In this document: positions 34,870 through 42,933 of the stretch, piece by piece
Layout: the number at the start of each line of letters is the position of its first letter
Numbering within the stretch: position 1 is the first letter of the stretch
Source: Dyadobacter endophyticus
GTDB taxonomy: Bacteria > Bacteroidota > Bacteroidia > Cytophagales > Spirosomataceae
Assembly (NCBI RefSeq): GCF_014641595.1
Contig: NZ_BMIA01000005.1
Span: 248,001-312,000, forward strand
Direction: 5' to 3'
Length of the DNA stretch: 64,000 nt
Made by a program: the position numbers and the translations under genes
The notes under the pieces: model-generated
Told to the model about the DNA's origin: nothing
The model's database searches: none
The model's input: the letters and a program-made list of their open reading frames with translations, nothing else

Positions 34870-37233
34870 ATGAAAAACAAAGTACTCAAATGCCTTCTAT
34901 TAGCCTTGATCAGCCTGCCGGCCCTCGCACAGAACCGGCACTCGGTGAGCGGTTACGTCAAAGACAACTCCAATGGCGAGGGACTCATCGGCGTGTCCGT
35001 GTATGTGCGTGAGGCCGAAACAGGCGTGGTCACCAACCCGTATGGTTTCTACTCACTCACGCTTCCCGACGGTAAGTACACGCTGGTATTTACCTACATC
35101 GGCTACCAAAAAGCGACCCGCGAGGTAGTACTGGACGGCGACAAGACCGTTAGCATCGAAATGTCCGACGAAAGCAACCAGCTTTCAGAGGTGACCATTT
35201 CGACACAGAAAGAGGATGAAAACGTCCGCAGCATCGAGATGTCGGTGAACAAGGTCGAGATGAAAACCATCCGCAAAATGCCCGCATTACTTGGCGAGGT
35301 GGACCTCATTCGCAGCATTCAGCTGCTCCCCGGTGTGACGACCGTCGGTGAGGGTGCCTCGGGCTTCAACGTGCGCGGCGGCGATGTTTCACAGAACCTC
35401 GTACTACTTGACGAAGCGCCGGTATATAACTCATCTCACCTTTTCGGATTCTTCTCGGTATTCAACCCCGACGCGGTGAAGGACGTAAAACTGATCAAAG
35501 GCGGTATTCCGGCACAATATGGCGGCCGTATCTCCTCGATCCTCGATGTACGTATGAAAGAGGGGAATGCCAAAAAGCGGGAGATCAACGGCGGTATCGG
35601 TTCGATATTTTCGCGCCTTACTTACGAGCAGCCATTCGCAAAGGGAAAAGGGTCTTTCATCGTAGCTGGCCGTCGTTCGTACATCGATATTCTGGCAAAA
35701 CCGTTTTTGAACTCGGATTTGAAAGATTCCAAATTCTATTTCTATGATTTGACGGCGAAAGTGAATTACCAATTGGGTAACAAGGATACTTTCTACGCAT
35801 CAGGTTATTTTGGAAAAGATGTGTTCGGAGGAGGTGATTTCGGATTCGGATGGGGCAACAAAACGGCAACTGCCCGCTGGAACCACATTTTTTCGAACAA
35901 GCTTTTCATGAACCTGACCGGTTATTACAGCAACTACGACTATAACCTGGGCCAGAATCAGAACAAACCCGATGCCAAGGACAAATTCGACTGGAAATCG
36001 AAGATCATCAGCACGAGTATCAAACCTGATTTTACCTACTACATCACCCCCAACAATCAGTTGACGTTCGGCGGCCAGTACATATATTATGATACACGCC
36101 CCGGCAAAGCCACGGCGATTTCGGAAGGAGAAATGACCGATATCAGCCTCGAACCGCGCTATGCCGACGAGTCAGCTTTATATATTGGCCATGAATTGAA
36201 ATTCGGTGATCGTATTTCATTGCAATACGGAGCGAGGTACTCCTACTTCCGCAGCCTCGGCCCAGCCACGGAGTATCAATACGCCGAAACGGAAAAGGGC
36301 GCCAGTAAGAAGCCGGTTTTCCCCGGTACCGAATATAAAAGAGGCGACGTGATCAAAAGCTACGGTAATTTCGAACCTCGCGCTGCATTGAATATTGGTA
36401 TTACAAGCAATGCCTCCATTAAAGCCAGCTATAACCGCACTTCACAGTACCTGCATTTGCTGTCGAACACGGCAGCCAGTTCACCACTTGATGTATGGAC
36501 ATTGAGCGGGATCAATATCAAGCCCGAAAAGGCCGACCAGGTTGCATTAGGATGGTTCCAGAATTTTCAGGATAATACCTATGAGGCTTCGGTGGAGTTG
36601 TATTACAAAAAAATGTACAATCAGATCGACTACGTGCCTGCCTCTGATCTGCTGCTGAACGAGTATTTCGCCGGTGACCTGCTATTCGGCAAAGGCCGGG
36701 CCTATGGAGCGGAATTTTATTTGAAGAAAAACAAAGGCAGGCTAACCGGTTGGCTGAGCTACACATTGTCAAGAACTGAGCGTCTGGTCGAATCAATTAA
36801 TAACGACGACTGGTTCCCCGCACGCTTCGACAAACCACATAACATTACTGCGGTGGCCATCTATGAACTGACCAAACGTCTGTCACTTTCGTCGAACTTC
36901 ACGATCCAGAGCGGCACACCAGCCACATTCCCCACCAACCGGTACACTGTTGGTAGTATCACGATCGGTAACAATTACAATGGCCTGCGCAACAACAGCC
37001 GCATTCCTGCTTACCACCGTCTGGATCTGGCTGCTACCTTAAAAGCGAAAAAGAAGCTATTCAAAGTAGGGGAAGGCGAATGGGTGTTCTCGGTTTACAA
37101 TGTATACAACCGCCGCAACCCGTTCTCGGTCTACACGCGGATCAACGAAGACAACCCGCTTAAAGCAGAAGCCGTACGTTACTCGGTGATCGGAAACTTC
37201 ATTCCTTCCGTCACTTACAACTTCAAATTCTGA
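34870..37233 (+). CDS. TonB-dependent outer-membrane receptor with carboxypeptidase-like domain
   Basis: A 787-residue outer-membrane transporter. Signal peptide residues 1-20 (ending PALAQ) precede an N-terminal carboxypeptidase regulatory-like beta-sandwich (about 24-105). A plug domain follows at about 120-230 (GFNVRGGDVSQNLVLLDEAPVY, FNPDAVKDVKLIKGGIPAQYGGRISSILDVRM). The rest forms the 22-strand barrel and ends in the aromatic SVTYNFKF. It is shorter than typical SusC proteins (about 1000) and has no SusD partner. The next gene encodes a DUF4249 lipoprotein, a pairing frequent in Cytophagales whose substrate is not known. Confidence 0.92.
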   Translation: MKNKVLKCLLLALISLPALAQNRHSVSGYVKDNSNGEGLIGVSVYVREAETGVVTNPYGFYSLTLPDGKYTLVFTYIGYQKATREVVLDGDKTVSIEMSDESNQLSEVTISTQKEDENVRSIEMSVNKVEMKTIRKMPALLGEVDLIRSIQLLPGVTTVGEGASGFNVRGGDVSQNLVLLDEAPVYNSSHLFGFFSVFNPDAVKDVKLIKGGIPAQYGGRISSILDVRMKEGNAKKREINGGIGSIFSRLTYEQPFAKGKGSFIVAGRRSYIDILAKPFLNSDLKDSKFYFYDLTAKVNYQLGNKDTFYASGYFGKDVFGGGDFGFGWGNKTATARWNHIFSNKLFMNLTGYYSNYDYNLGQNQNKPDAKDKFDWKSKIISTSIKPDFTYYITPNNQLTFGGQYIYYDTRPGKATAISEGEMTDISLEPRYADESALYIGHELKFGDRISLQYGARYSYFRSLGPATEYQYAETEKGASKKPVFPGTEYKRGDVIKSYGNFEPRAALNIGITSNASIKASYNRTSQYLHLLSNTAASSPLDVWTLSGINIKPEKADQVALGWFQNFQDNTYEASVELYYKKMYNQIDYVPASDLLLNEYFAGDLLFGKGRAYGAEFYLKKNKGRLTGWLSYTLSRTERLVESINNDDWFPARFDKPHNITAVAIYELTKRLSLSSNFTIQSGTPATFPTNRYTVGSITIGNNYNGLRNNSRIPAYHRLDLAATLKAKKKLFKVGEGEWVFSVYNVYNRRNPFSVYTRINEDNPLKAEAVRYSVIGNFIPSVTYNFKF

Positions 37234-37274
37234 CATCAATCAACGGAAATCATTACAAAGCCTGAAAAACAGCA

Positions 37275-38198
37275 ATGATGAAAACATTAAAATATATCAA
37301 ATACCCGGCATTGTTCGCACTTGCATTGATAAGCCTCACAAGCTGCGAGGACGTGATCAACCTGGACACAGCTGACGGCCCTTCGCAGCTCGTGGTGGAC
37401 GGCTGGCTGAACAATCAGCCCGGCGAGCAGGCAATTACGTTATCATGGTCGCAAGCCTACTTCAACAACAGCGCTCCGAAACCCGTACTGGGCGCAGAAG
37501 TGACCGTTACCGACGATAAAGGCAAAGTTTACAAATTCGTGGACACCGACGGCGATGGCAAATACACCTGGGGTAAAACCACTGCCGACACGCTTGGACA
37601 CGTGGGCCGCACTTATTCGCTCAAAGTGGTGAACGGTACAGATATTTTCACCGCCAAATCCGAGCTGAAACGCGTGCCAACCGTGGATTCAGTGGTATAC
37701 CGGCATGAAAAATGGCCTTTCGAACCGGATAAGGGGCCTCGCGAAGGTTTTGTAGCCTCATTCTACGCCCGGGATCTCGAAGGTGTGGGGGATACTTACT
37801 GGATCAAACCCGTAATCCGCGGCAAAGCGGTTGTCGATAAAGCGGTCAATATTTCGATCGCCTACGATGCTGCATTTGGTGCCGGTGCTCCTTCCGATGG
37901 CCTGATATTCATTCTGCCGTTGCGCGAATCGATCACCACCGACTCCCTCTATTCCGCAGGTGCGGAAGTGGGTGTGGAACTTCATAGCATTACTTATGAG
38001 GCATTTGAATTCCTCAAACAAGTAAGCGAACAGGGTGCAAACGGCGGATTGTTTGCGACACCTATCGCCAACGTCCGTTCCAACATCATCAATGCTGATC
38101 CAAAAGGCCCCAAAGCCCTGGGCTTTTTCAGCGCGTCGGCTGTGAGCCGCAAAGAAACGGTGATAGACCCTGAAAAGGCCCGCCCGGACAACGATTAA
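37275..38198 (+). CDS. DUF4249-family lipoprotein
   Basis: A 307-residue lipoprotein with lipobox ISLTSC and mature start CEDVINLD, which is the DUF4249 N-terminal signature. The family pattern continues with LVVDGWLNNQPGEQAITLSWS (about residue 42) and AEVTVTDDKGKVYKF. Beta-rich throughout. It lies 41 nt after the TonB receptor and before a terminator, so the two form an operon. It is probably the surface or periplasmic lipoprotein partner of that receptor; direct evidence for its function in the family is lacking. Confidence 0.86.
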   Translation: MMKTLKYIKYPALFALALISLTSCEDVINLDTADGPSQLVVDGWLNNQPGEQAITLSWSQAYFNNSAPKPVLGAEVTVTDDKGKVYKFVDTDGDGKYTWGKTTADTLGHVGRTYSLKVVNGTDIFTAKSELKRVPTVDSVVYRHEKWPFEPDKGPREGFVASFYARDLEGVGDTYWIKPVIRGKAVVDKAVNISIAYDAAFGAGAPSDGLIFILPLRESITTDSLYSAGAEVGVELHSITYEAFEFLKQVSEQGANGGLFATPIANVRSNIINADPKGPKALGFFSASAVSRKETVIDPEKARPDND

Positions 38199-38221
38199 GA
38201 TTACACTTCAACAGCAGATGT

Positions 38222-38258
38222 ATCCACTGGAGAGCCCCGGTTCCCAGTGGATTTTTTG
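38222..38258 (+). terminator. Rho-independent terminator of the receptor-DUF4249 operon
   Basis: Stem ATCCACTGG (38222-38230) / CCAGTGGAT (38244-38252), then five T. Confidence 0.8.
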
Positions 38259-38287
38259 TTATATTTCATGCTTAAAAAAACTGACTT

Positions 38288-39406
38288 ATGAAGAGCCTCC
38301 TTTCATTCCTCCTCATTCTGCCCCTCACCCTCGCCGCACAGAAGCGCCCGCGCGAATTGGGGATCAAAATAGGCGTGCTGCCCACCGGCGCATTGAATGC
38401 GATCACGGATGTAGCAGGTGTGAAGGTAGGCCAGGTAACGCTCACGGAAGGCGCGGACGTACGCACGGGCGTGACGGCCATTCTTCCACACGACGGCAAC
38501 ATGTTCCAACAGAAGGTCCAGGCGGCGATGTACATTGGTAATGGTTTCGGCAAAATGACAGGCTATTCGCAGGTCGAGGAGCTTGGAACGATCGAATCCC
38601 CTATTGTTTTAACCAACACACTGAGCGTTCCCACAGCCGCCGACGCCGTGATCGACTGGACGCTGGGACAGAAAGGCAACGAGAATGTCAGATCGGTCAA
38701 CCCTGTCGTCGGAGAAACCAATGACGGCTTCCTGAACGACATTCGTGGGCGCCACGTACAGAAAGACCACGTCCTTAATGCATTGGCCCAGGCCGAAAAT
38801 GGTCCGGTGGCGGAAGGGAATGTAGGAGCGGGAACCGGCACGGTCTGCTTCGGATGGAAAGGCGGCATTGGCACAGCCTCACGCAAACTACCTGAAAAGC
38901 TGGGCAATTACACGGTAGGTGTGTTGGTACAGACCAATTTTGGAGGTGTTTTGAAGGTAAATGGTGTTCCTGTGGGTCAAGAGCTCGGCAAATATGCATT
39001 CAAAGAATCGCTCGACAAGTCTTCGGACGGCTCCTGCATGATGGTGCTCGCTACGGACGCTCCTTTGGACGCCCGCAACCTGAAACGGCTTGCAAAACGC
39101 GTCATGCTCGGCATGGCGCAAACGGGCGGCATCGCCGCGAACGGCAGTGGCGATTATGTGATCGCATTCTCCACAGCAAACAAAGTATTGCACGAAACGG
39201 CCGAACCGGTTTTCAGCTCGACATTCCTGCACAACGACTATGTTTCGCCACTCTTTATGGCCGCCATGGAAGCTACCGAAGAAGCGATTATCAATTCACT
39301 CTTCATGGCTAAAACTTCGGAAGGGACTCAGGGGCACAAGATAGAAGAGCTGCCCAGGGACAAAGTGCTGGAAATCATGCGCAAGTACGGCCGGATCAAG
39401 GAATAA
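38288..39406 (+). CDS. DmpA/BapA-type aminopeptidase (peptidase family S58/P1)
   Basis: A 372-residue exported N-terminal nucleophile hydrolase. It would release N-terminal D- or beta-amino acids from peptides. The signal peptide (1-17, ending LAAQ) suggests a periplasmic location. The family opening GVLPTGALNAITDVAGVKVGQVTL is clear. GAGTGTVCFGWKGGIGTASRKL lies in the central part. The self-processing site is expected before S287 in AANGSGDYVIAFST, where Ser becomes the N-terminal nucleophile of the smaller subunit. It is transcribed on its own after the receptor operon terminator. Confidence 0.92.
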   Translation: MKSLLSFLLILPLTLAAQKRPRELGIKIGVLPTGALNAITDVAGVKVGQVTLTEGADVRTGVTAILPHDGNMFQQKVQAAMYIGNGFGKMTGYSQVEELGTIESPIVLTNTLSVPTAADAVIDWTLGQKGNENVRSVNPVVGETNDGFLNDIRGRHVQKDHVLNALAQAENGPVAEGNVGAGTGTVCFGWKGGIGTASRKLPEKLGNYTVGVLVQTNFGGVLKVNGVPVGQELGKYAFKESLDKSSDGSCMMVLATDAPLDARNLKRLAKRVMLGMAQTGGIAANGSGDYVIAFSTANKVLHETAEPVFSSTFLHNDYVSPLFMAAMEATEEAIINSLFMAKTSEGTQGHKIEELPRDKVLEIMRKYGRIKE

Positions 39407-39641
39407 CCGGATGTTTACTTAAACGTATATAGTAAACAGTCAGTGAATACCCCTAAGGGATTCCCTTATATTTGACATGATGTAAACAATTAGTTAGGAT
39501 TTCGACTAAAAAGCCCTAATTTTCAACCCCTTACGAAACCGGGTAATCTTACCTGGCTATTCCTGTACTTTCCCGTATTGCCGAACCTGTCGCTTAGGAT
39601 TACTTTTGACATGCAAATTCTAGTACTCAACCCCGAAAAGT

Positions 39642-40292
39642 ATGGAACATTCTATTACACACGCGTGCCTCGTTCATCCGCATCCTCTGGAATGCGAGGC
39701 GGTTGCAGAATGGCTGAGGAGGAGGTCTTACATCGAGCTGGTTGGTAAATGCAACAATCTTGAACAAATCACCCAGTTACCCTACCTGAAAGACATCGAT
39801 ATAGTAGTTGTATTCGCACATCACGCCGAGAAGACGGCAGACCAGATTTTAAAGATCAGAAAACTCTACCCCAAATTAAAATTCCTTCTGCTCGCCCCCA
39901 GCCCCTCGGCCGAATCGGTCCGGGAGGTGGTACGGTCGGGTGTAAGCGGCTACATTGTTTTCGAAGCCGAGCTCGATGAATGGGAACGCGCCATACGCTC
40001 CGTTTCAGAAGGGAAAGTGTATTATGGGCAGGAAGTAATGCTCAAATTGGCCGAAACATCCATGGATAAATACATTCAGGAGCCCGCACCTTCCACACGT
40101 GATTTTTTAAGCAAGAGGGAAGTTGAAATTCTCCGGCTCGTAGCCAGCGAGTACTCTACCAATAAGATCGCCAGCGAGTTGTGCATCAGCGACAAAACCG
40201 TCGAAACCCACCGCCGTAACCTCTTTCAGAAACTGGGTGTCAGAAACTCGGTAGGCCTCACCAAAATAGCCGTCCGCATGGGCGTAGTGTAG
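39642..40292 (+). CDS. NarL/LuxR-type regulator with degenerate receiver domain
   Basis: A 216-residue protein with the NarL layout: receiver-like N-terminal domain (1-120) and LuxR helix-turn-helix (about 148-212, LSKREVEILRLVASEYSTNKIASELCISDKTVETHRRNLF). The receiver lacks the phosphorylation machinery. The acidic pocket is replaced by CLVHPHPLE, and the strand that should end in the acceptor aspartate reads IDIVVVFAHH. Activity is therefore unlikely to depend on ordinary phosphorylation, and no kinase gene is adjacent. It lies just upstream of the T6SS cluster on the same strand, separated by a promoter, and is a plausible regulator of it. Confidence 0.85.
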   Translation: MEHSITHACLVHPHPLECEAVAEWLRRRSYIELVGKCNNLEQITQLPYLKDIDIVVVFAHHAEKTADQILKIRKLYPKLKFLLLAPSPSAESVREVVRSGVSGYIVFEAELDEWERAIRSVSEGKVYYGQEVMLKLAETSMDKYIQEPAPSTRDFLSKREVEILRLVASEYSTNKIASELCISDKTVETHRRNLFQKLGVRNSVGLTKIAVRMGVV

Positions 40293-40391
40293 TTTTTTGT
40301 TGATGTTCGTAGTGGAAAACCCTTAGAAAGGATAGTCAAAACCATTAGTAAAATCAGGGTAAAAATCCGAAAAATTCAGGGTATCTGCCGA

Positions 40392-40422
40392 TTGAAATAG
40401 CGTCTGCGCCGCAACAACTTTG
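40392..40422 (+). promoter_or_regulatory. Predicted promoter at the head of the T6SS cluster
   Basis: TTG (40392-40394), 20-nt spacer, CAACTTTG (40415-40422, 7/8 to TAnnTTTG). The start site would be about 11 nt before the ATG of the small LuxR gene, giving a very short leader. Confidence 0.6.
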
Positions 40423-40438
40423 TCTAAGTATTTTAATT

Positions 40439-40621
40439 ATGGAACTGACAAAGCGCGAAAAGGAAATCCTGGATCTGGTCATGGACGAAATGAGCTCCAA
40501 GGAGATCGCCGAAAGGCTGGAAGTGAGCATTTCCACCGTGGAAGCCTACCGGCGAAGTCTGTTCAGAAAATTCGGTGTACGTTCGGTGATAGGGCTGGTG
40601 AAAGCAGCCATGAAAATGTAA
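40439..40621 (+). CDS. Stand-alone 60-residue LuxR-type HTH protein
   Basis: A complete protein of only 60 residues that is entirely a LuxR/GerE helix-turn-helix (LTKREKEILDLVMDEMSSKEIAERLEVSIS..., then VEAYRRSLFRKFGVRSVIGLVKAA). It has no sensing domain. It follows a good promoter and is 21 nt upstream of tssK, so it is probably co-transcribed with the secretion genes. It could act as an autoregulator, or dimerise with the preceding LuxR-type protein. Confidence 0.8.
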   Translation: MELTKREKEILDLVMDEMSSKEIAERLEVSISTVEAYRRSLFRKFGVRSVIGLVKAAMKM

Positions 40622-40642
40622 TTCGCGTAATTATAAATTGGT

Positions 40643-41806
40643 ATGGCAGATATTCGTCGCATGGCCGTCAACTGGGTCGACGGGATGAAAATCTCGCGGC
40701 AGCATTTTATCGAAACAGATCACTACCACACCGATCAGGTTCGACGCGCCGGGGCCGCATTGTTAACGCCGCTAAACTATGGCCTGCTGCTCCCGAAAGA
40801 CGGGAGCGATCCGCTGGAAATACAGGTACTGGGTGACGCGGGAAATCAGATCAGGGTAAAACTGAACCGCTGCCAGGCCATTTCGCCCGACGGCAGCATG
40901 CTTGACCTCGAAGAAACCGACGATCTCAGGCTCGATACTTCGCTTTCCGGAATCCTGGAACAATACCGGCTTCCGATGACGCAGAATCTTGAAATATATA
41001 TCGTACTCAGCGTAGGCATGTTCGAAAGGCAGCCGACCGGAACACCATCCGAATCGGAGATCCCTGTGCGGCATCCTTACACGCTCCCGCTTTACCGCGT
41101 GAGCCTCGTACCTTCGGAACTGATCAATATCGACCAATGGGGCGGGCCGGGGTTGATCATCGGCAAACTTGCCTATAGTAATTCAGAGCTCCGCGTTTTG
41201 CACGACTTCGTGCCGGCGAGTTGCACGGTACGCAGCCACAAAAACCTGCGCGAATGGCACAGCCGGTGGACGGGCTATCTGAATGACATAGAAATGTATT
41301 CGTTTCGGATCCTGCAAAAGATCAAGACCAAGAGTCAGAAAAGTACGCTTTCGGACAGTGTTCAAATGATGGTGGAAAGGTTGGTGAGCACGATGACAAT
41401 CGTCAATATCGGATTCCAGAGATTAGCCCCTTTCGAACCACCGGTACAAATGGTAACATCCATGTGCCAGACTGCACAAGCGGTCCGCGTGTCGCTGGAA
41501 TGCCTCACCGACCGGGAAAAAGAAGAACTTCTGGGTTACCTGGCCGAATGGGCGGACGATTCGCCGGGAAGTATAGAAAAGCAATTGCTGGCTGTGATCC
41601 AGGCACCTTACAACCACAACGACATATTGCCTTGTTTGCGGGTAATCGACAGTTTTTACAGCATGTGGACGGCCCTGTTTCTCAAACTAAGCCAGCTCGA
41701 ATTTATCGGCAAACGCAAAGGACAGCAGGTTTTTATCATCGAAAGCCCCGTACACGAGCCGCCGGTGCAACCAGAGAAGACCAAATCGAGGTGGAGCCCC
41801 CTTTGA
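40643..41806 (+). CDS. tssK: T6SSiii baseplate protein TssK
   Basis: A 387-residue baseplate component that links the T6SS baseplate to the membrane complex. The start RRMAVNWVDGMKISRQHF matches the W-x-(E/D)-GM-x8-HF opening of TssK. The rest shows the alternating beta shell and a helical mid-region, with a C-terminal domain (about 310-375) that contacts the membrane complex in other systems. In subtype iii this contact would be with TssN/O-type proteins, not TssL/M. The last 20 residues are proline and basic rich (HEPPVQPEKTKSRWSPL). Confidence 0.82.
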   Translation: MADIRRMAVNWVDGMKISRQHFIETDHYHTDQVRRAGAALLTPLNYGLLLPKDGSDPLEIQVLGDAGNQIRVKLNRCQAISPDGSMLDLEETDDLRLDTSLSGILEQYRLPMTQNLEIYIVLSVGMFERQPTGTPSESEIPVRHPYTLPLYRVSLVPSELINIDQWGGPGLIIGKLAYSNSELRVLHDFVPASCTVRSHKNLREWHSRWTGYLNDIEMYSFRILQKIKTKSQKSTLSDSVQMMVERLVSTMTIVNIGFQRLAPFEPPVQMVTSMCQTAQAVRVSLECLTDREKEELLGYLAEWADDSPGSIEKQLLAVIQAPYNHNDILPCLRVIDSFYSMWTALFLKLSQLEFIGKRKGQQVFIIESPVHEPPVQPEKTKSRWSPL

Positions 41807-41816
41807 CCGTCCCATT

Positions 41817-41903
41817 CCCCGGGGTTTAAACCCCGGGATATATATGATAGACGCCTCTGGCGTCGCAACCTGTGATATTCTAACCCAGGGTTTCAACCCT
41901 GGG
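41817..41903. repeat. Compact element of three palindromes between tssK and tssO
   Basis: Three hairpins in 87 nt: CCCGGGGTTT/AAACCCCGGG (41818-41837), GACGCC/GGCGTC with a 3-nt loop (41850-41855 / 41859-41864) and CCCAGGGTT/AACCCTGGG (41884-41903). The outer two are related to each other, so the element looks like a small dispersed palindromic (REP/MITE-like) repeat. No other copy is evident in the window. It has no coding potential. Confidence 0.65.
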
Positions 41904-41955
41904 CCGCAAGACGATACGGTACCCAGCCCCATAACCGCACCAGCATGTAGCACCA

Positions 41956-42903
41956 ATGGAACCAACTAACAAAACCCAGCGAAAAACAGCAATAGGAAGG
42001 TTTGTGGGCATGTATGTACTGTCTCTCACGTTCCCGCTGGCAGCCGTATACCTGCTTATGCGGGTCCCCGACTCGGTTTCCTCTTCGGAAACCCGCCGAT
42101 ACCGCGAGATCGTCGAAGAACAGGGCTCGATGCTGGTTGATACCGACACGCTTAGCCAGATATCGCGGAGGCTCATTCAGCTCGACGGACTGTACAGCAG
42201 CGCCACCGACGAAATGGCCAAAGCGACAGCCCGGACGCAGCTGGTGGATATCGAAAGCCGCGTCAATAGCATTATGAGTCATTTTAATAACCTGGCGGCA
42301 GCCGCGGCCCACGAACAGAACAAGCGACTTTCGACCGGCATTGCAAAGCTGACCGAGGCATTGGTTACCTACCGGCAGACCATCGGCGAACTCCGGCGAA
42401 CATTGGACAGCAAAGGCATAGACATGCAAATGGTGAATGACCTCCGTAACCAGATTAATATGAAAGATCTGGAAATCAAAGGGATGGAACGCCAGCTTCT
42501 GACTGCTGCAGTAGCCGGTGGCGGGGGTGGTGGTGGCGGTGGTGGCGGAGGAGGCCCCGACAAAGAATTGCAAGCCAAAGTAGCGACGCTGCAACGCGAT
42601 CTCGACAATTGCAGAAGTTCAAAATCGGGCAGTGGTGATATTGTGGCTATTCAAAAGCAACTCGACGAATGCTTGTCAGCCAAAAGCGGCACCGCCGTCA
42701 CTTACCGCGAATGGCTCCGATATTCCGAAGCGGAAGGTTACTACCAATTGTTGACCCAGGGCAACCTGCGCAAAAACGACCGGAAGGTATATTACGACCA
42801 GGCGAAACAGATATTTGACGGTTTACAGGTTTCAACCGCCAATAAGGACATGAAGGCCAAAGCGACAGAGCGGCTGTTGGCATTACAGAAAAATCAGCCC
42901 TGA
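41956..42903 (+). CDS. TssO-like coiled-coil membrane protein with polyglycine hinge
   Basis: A 315-residue inner-membrane protein. A single transmembrane helix lies at about 17-36 (MYVLSLTFPLAAVYLLMRVP), with a basic N-terminus inside the cell. A periplasmic coiled coil follows at about 45-180. A run of 13 glycines (about residues 188-200) then connects to a second coiled coil and a helical TPR-like end (YREWLRYSEAEGYYQLL...DQAKQIFDGLQ). Position between tssK and clpV, the N-terminal helix and the FPLAAVYLL-x-RVP junction resemble TssO of subtype iii systems. Known TssO proteins are much shorter, so this is either an extended TssO or a functional replacement. Confidence 0.6.
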   Translation: MEPTNKTQRKTAIGRFVGMYVLSLTFPLAAVYLLMRVPDSVSSSETRRYREIVEEQGSMLVDTDTLSQISRRLIQLDGLYSSATDEMAKATARTQLVDIESRVNSIMSHFNNLAAAAAHEQNKRLSTGIAKLTEALVTYRQTIGELRRTLDSKGIDMQMVNDLRNQINMKDLEIKGMERQLLTAAVAGGGGGGGGGGGGGPDKELQAKVATLQRDLDNCRSSKSGSGDIVAIQKQLDECLSAKSGTAVTYREWLRYSEAEGYYQLLTQGNLRKNDRKVYYDQAKQIFDGLQVSTANKDMKAKATERLLALQKNQP

Positions 42904-42933
42904 AAAGTAGCATCCACCCCATCCTATTTATCC

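Noticed and set aside
39611..39641. Upstream ATG at 39611 as an alternative start for the NarL-type gene
   Set aside because: It is in a different frame from the receiver/HTH protein and its frame shows no resemblance to any domain.
41893..42594. A 233-residue minus-strand frame across the TssO-like gene
   Set aside because: Antisense to a gene with clear coiled-coil and transmembrane pattern. It includes the reverse of the glycine codons and has no domain.
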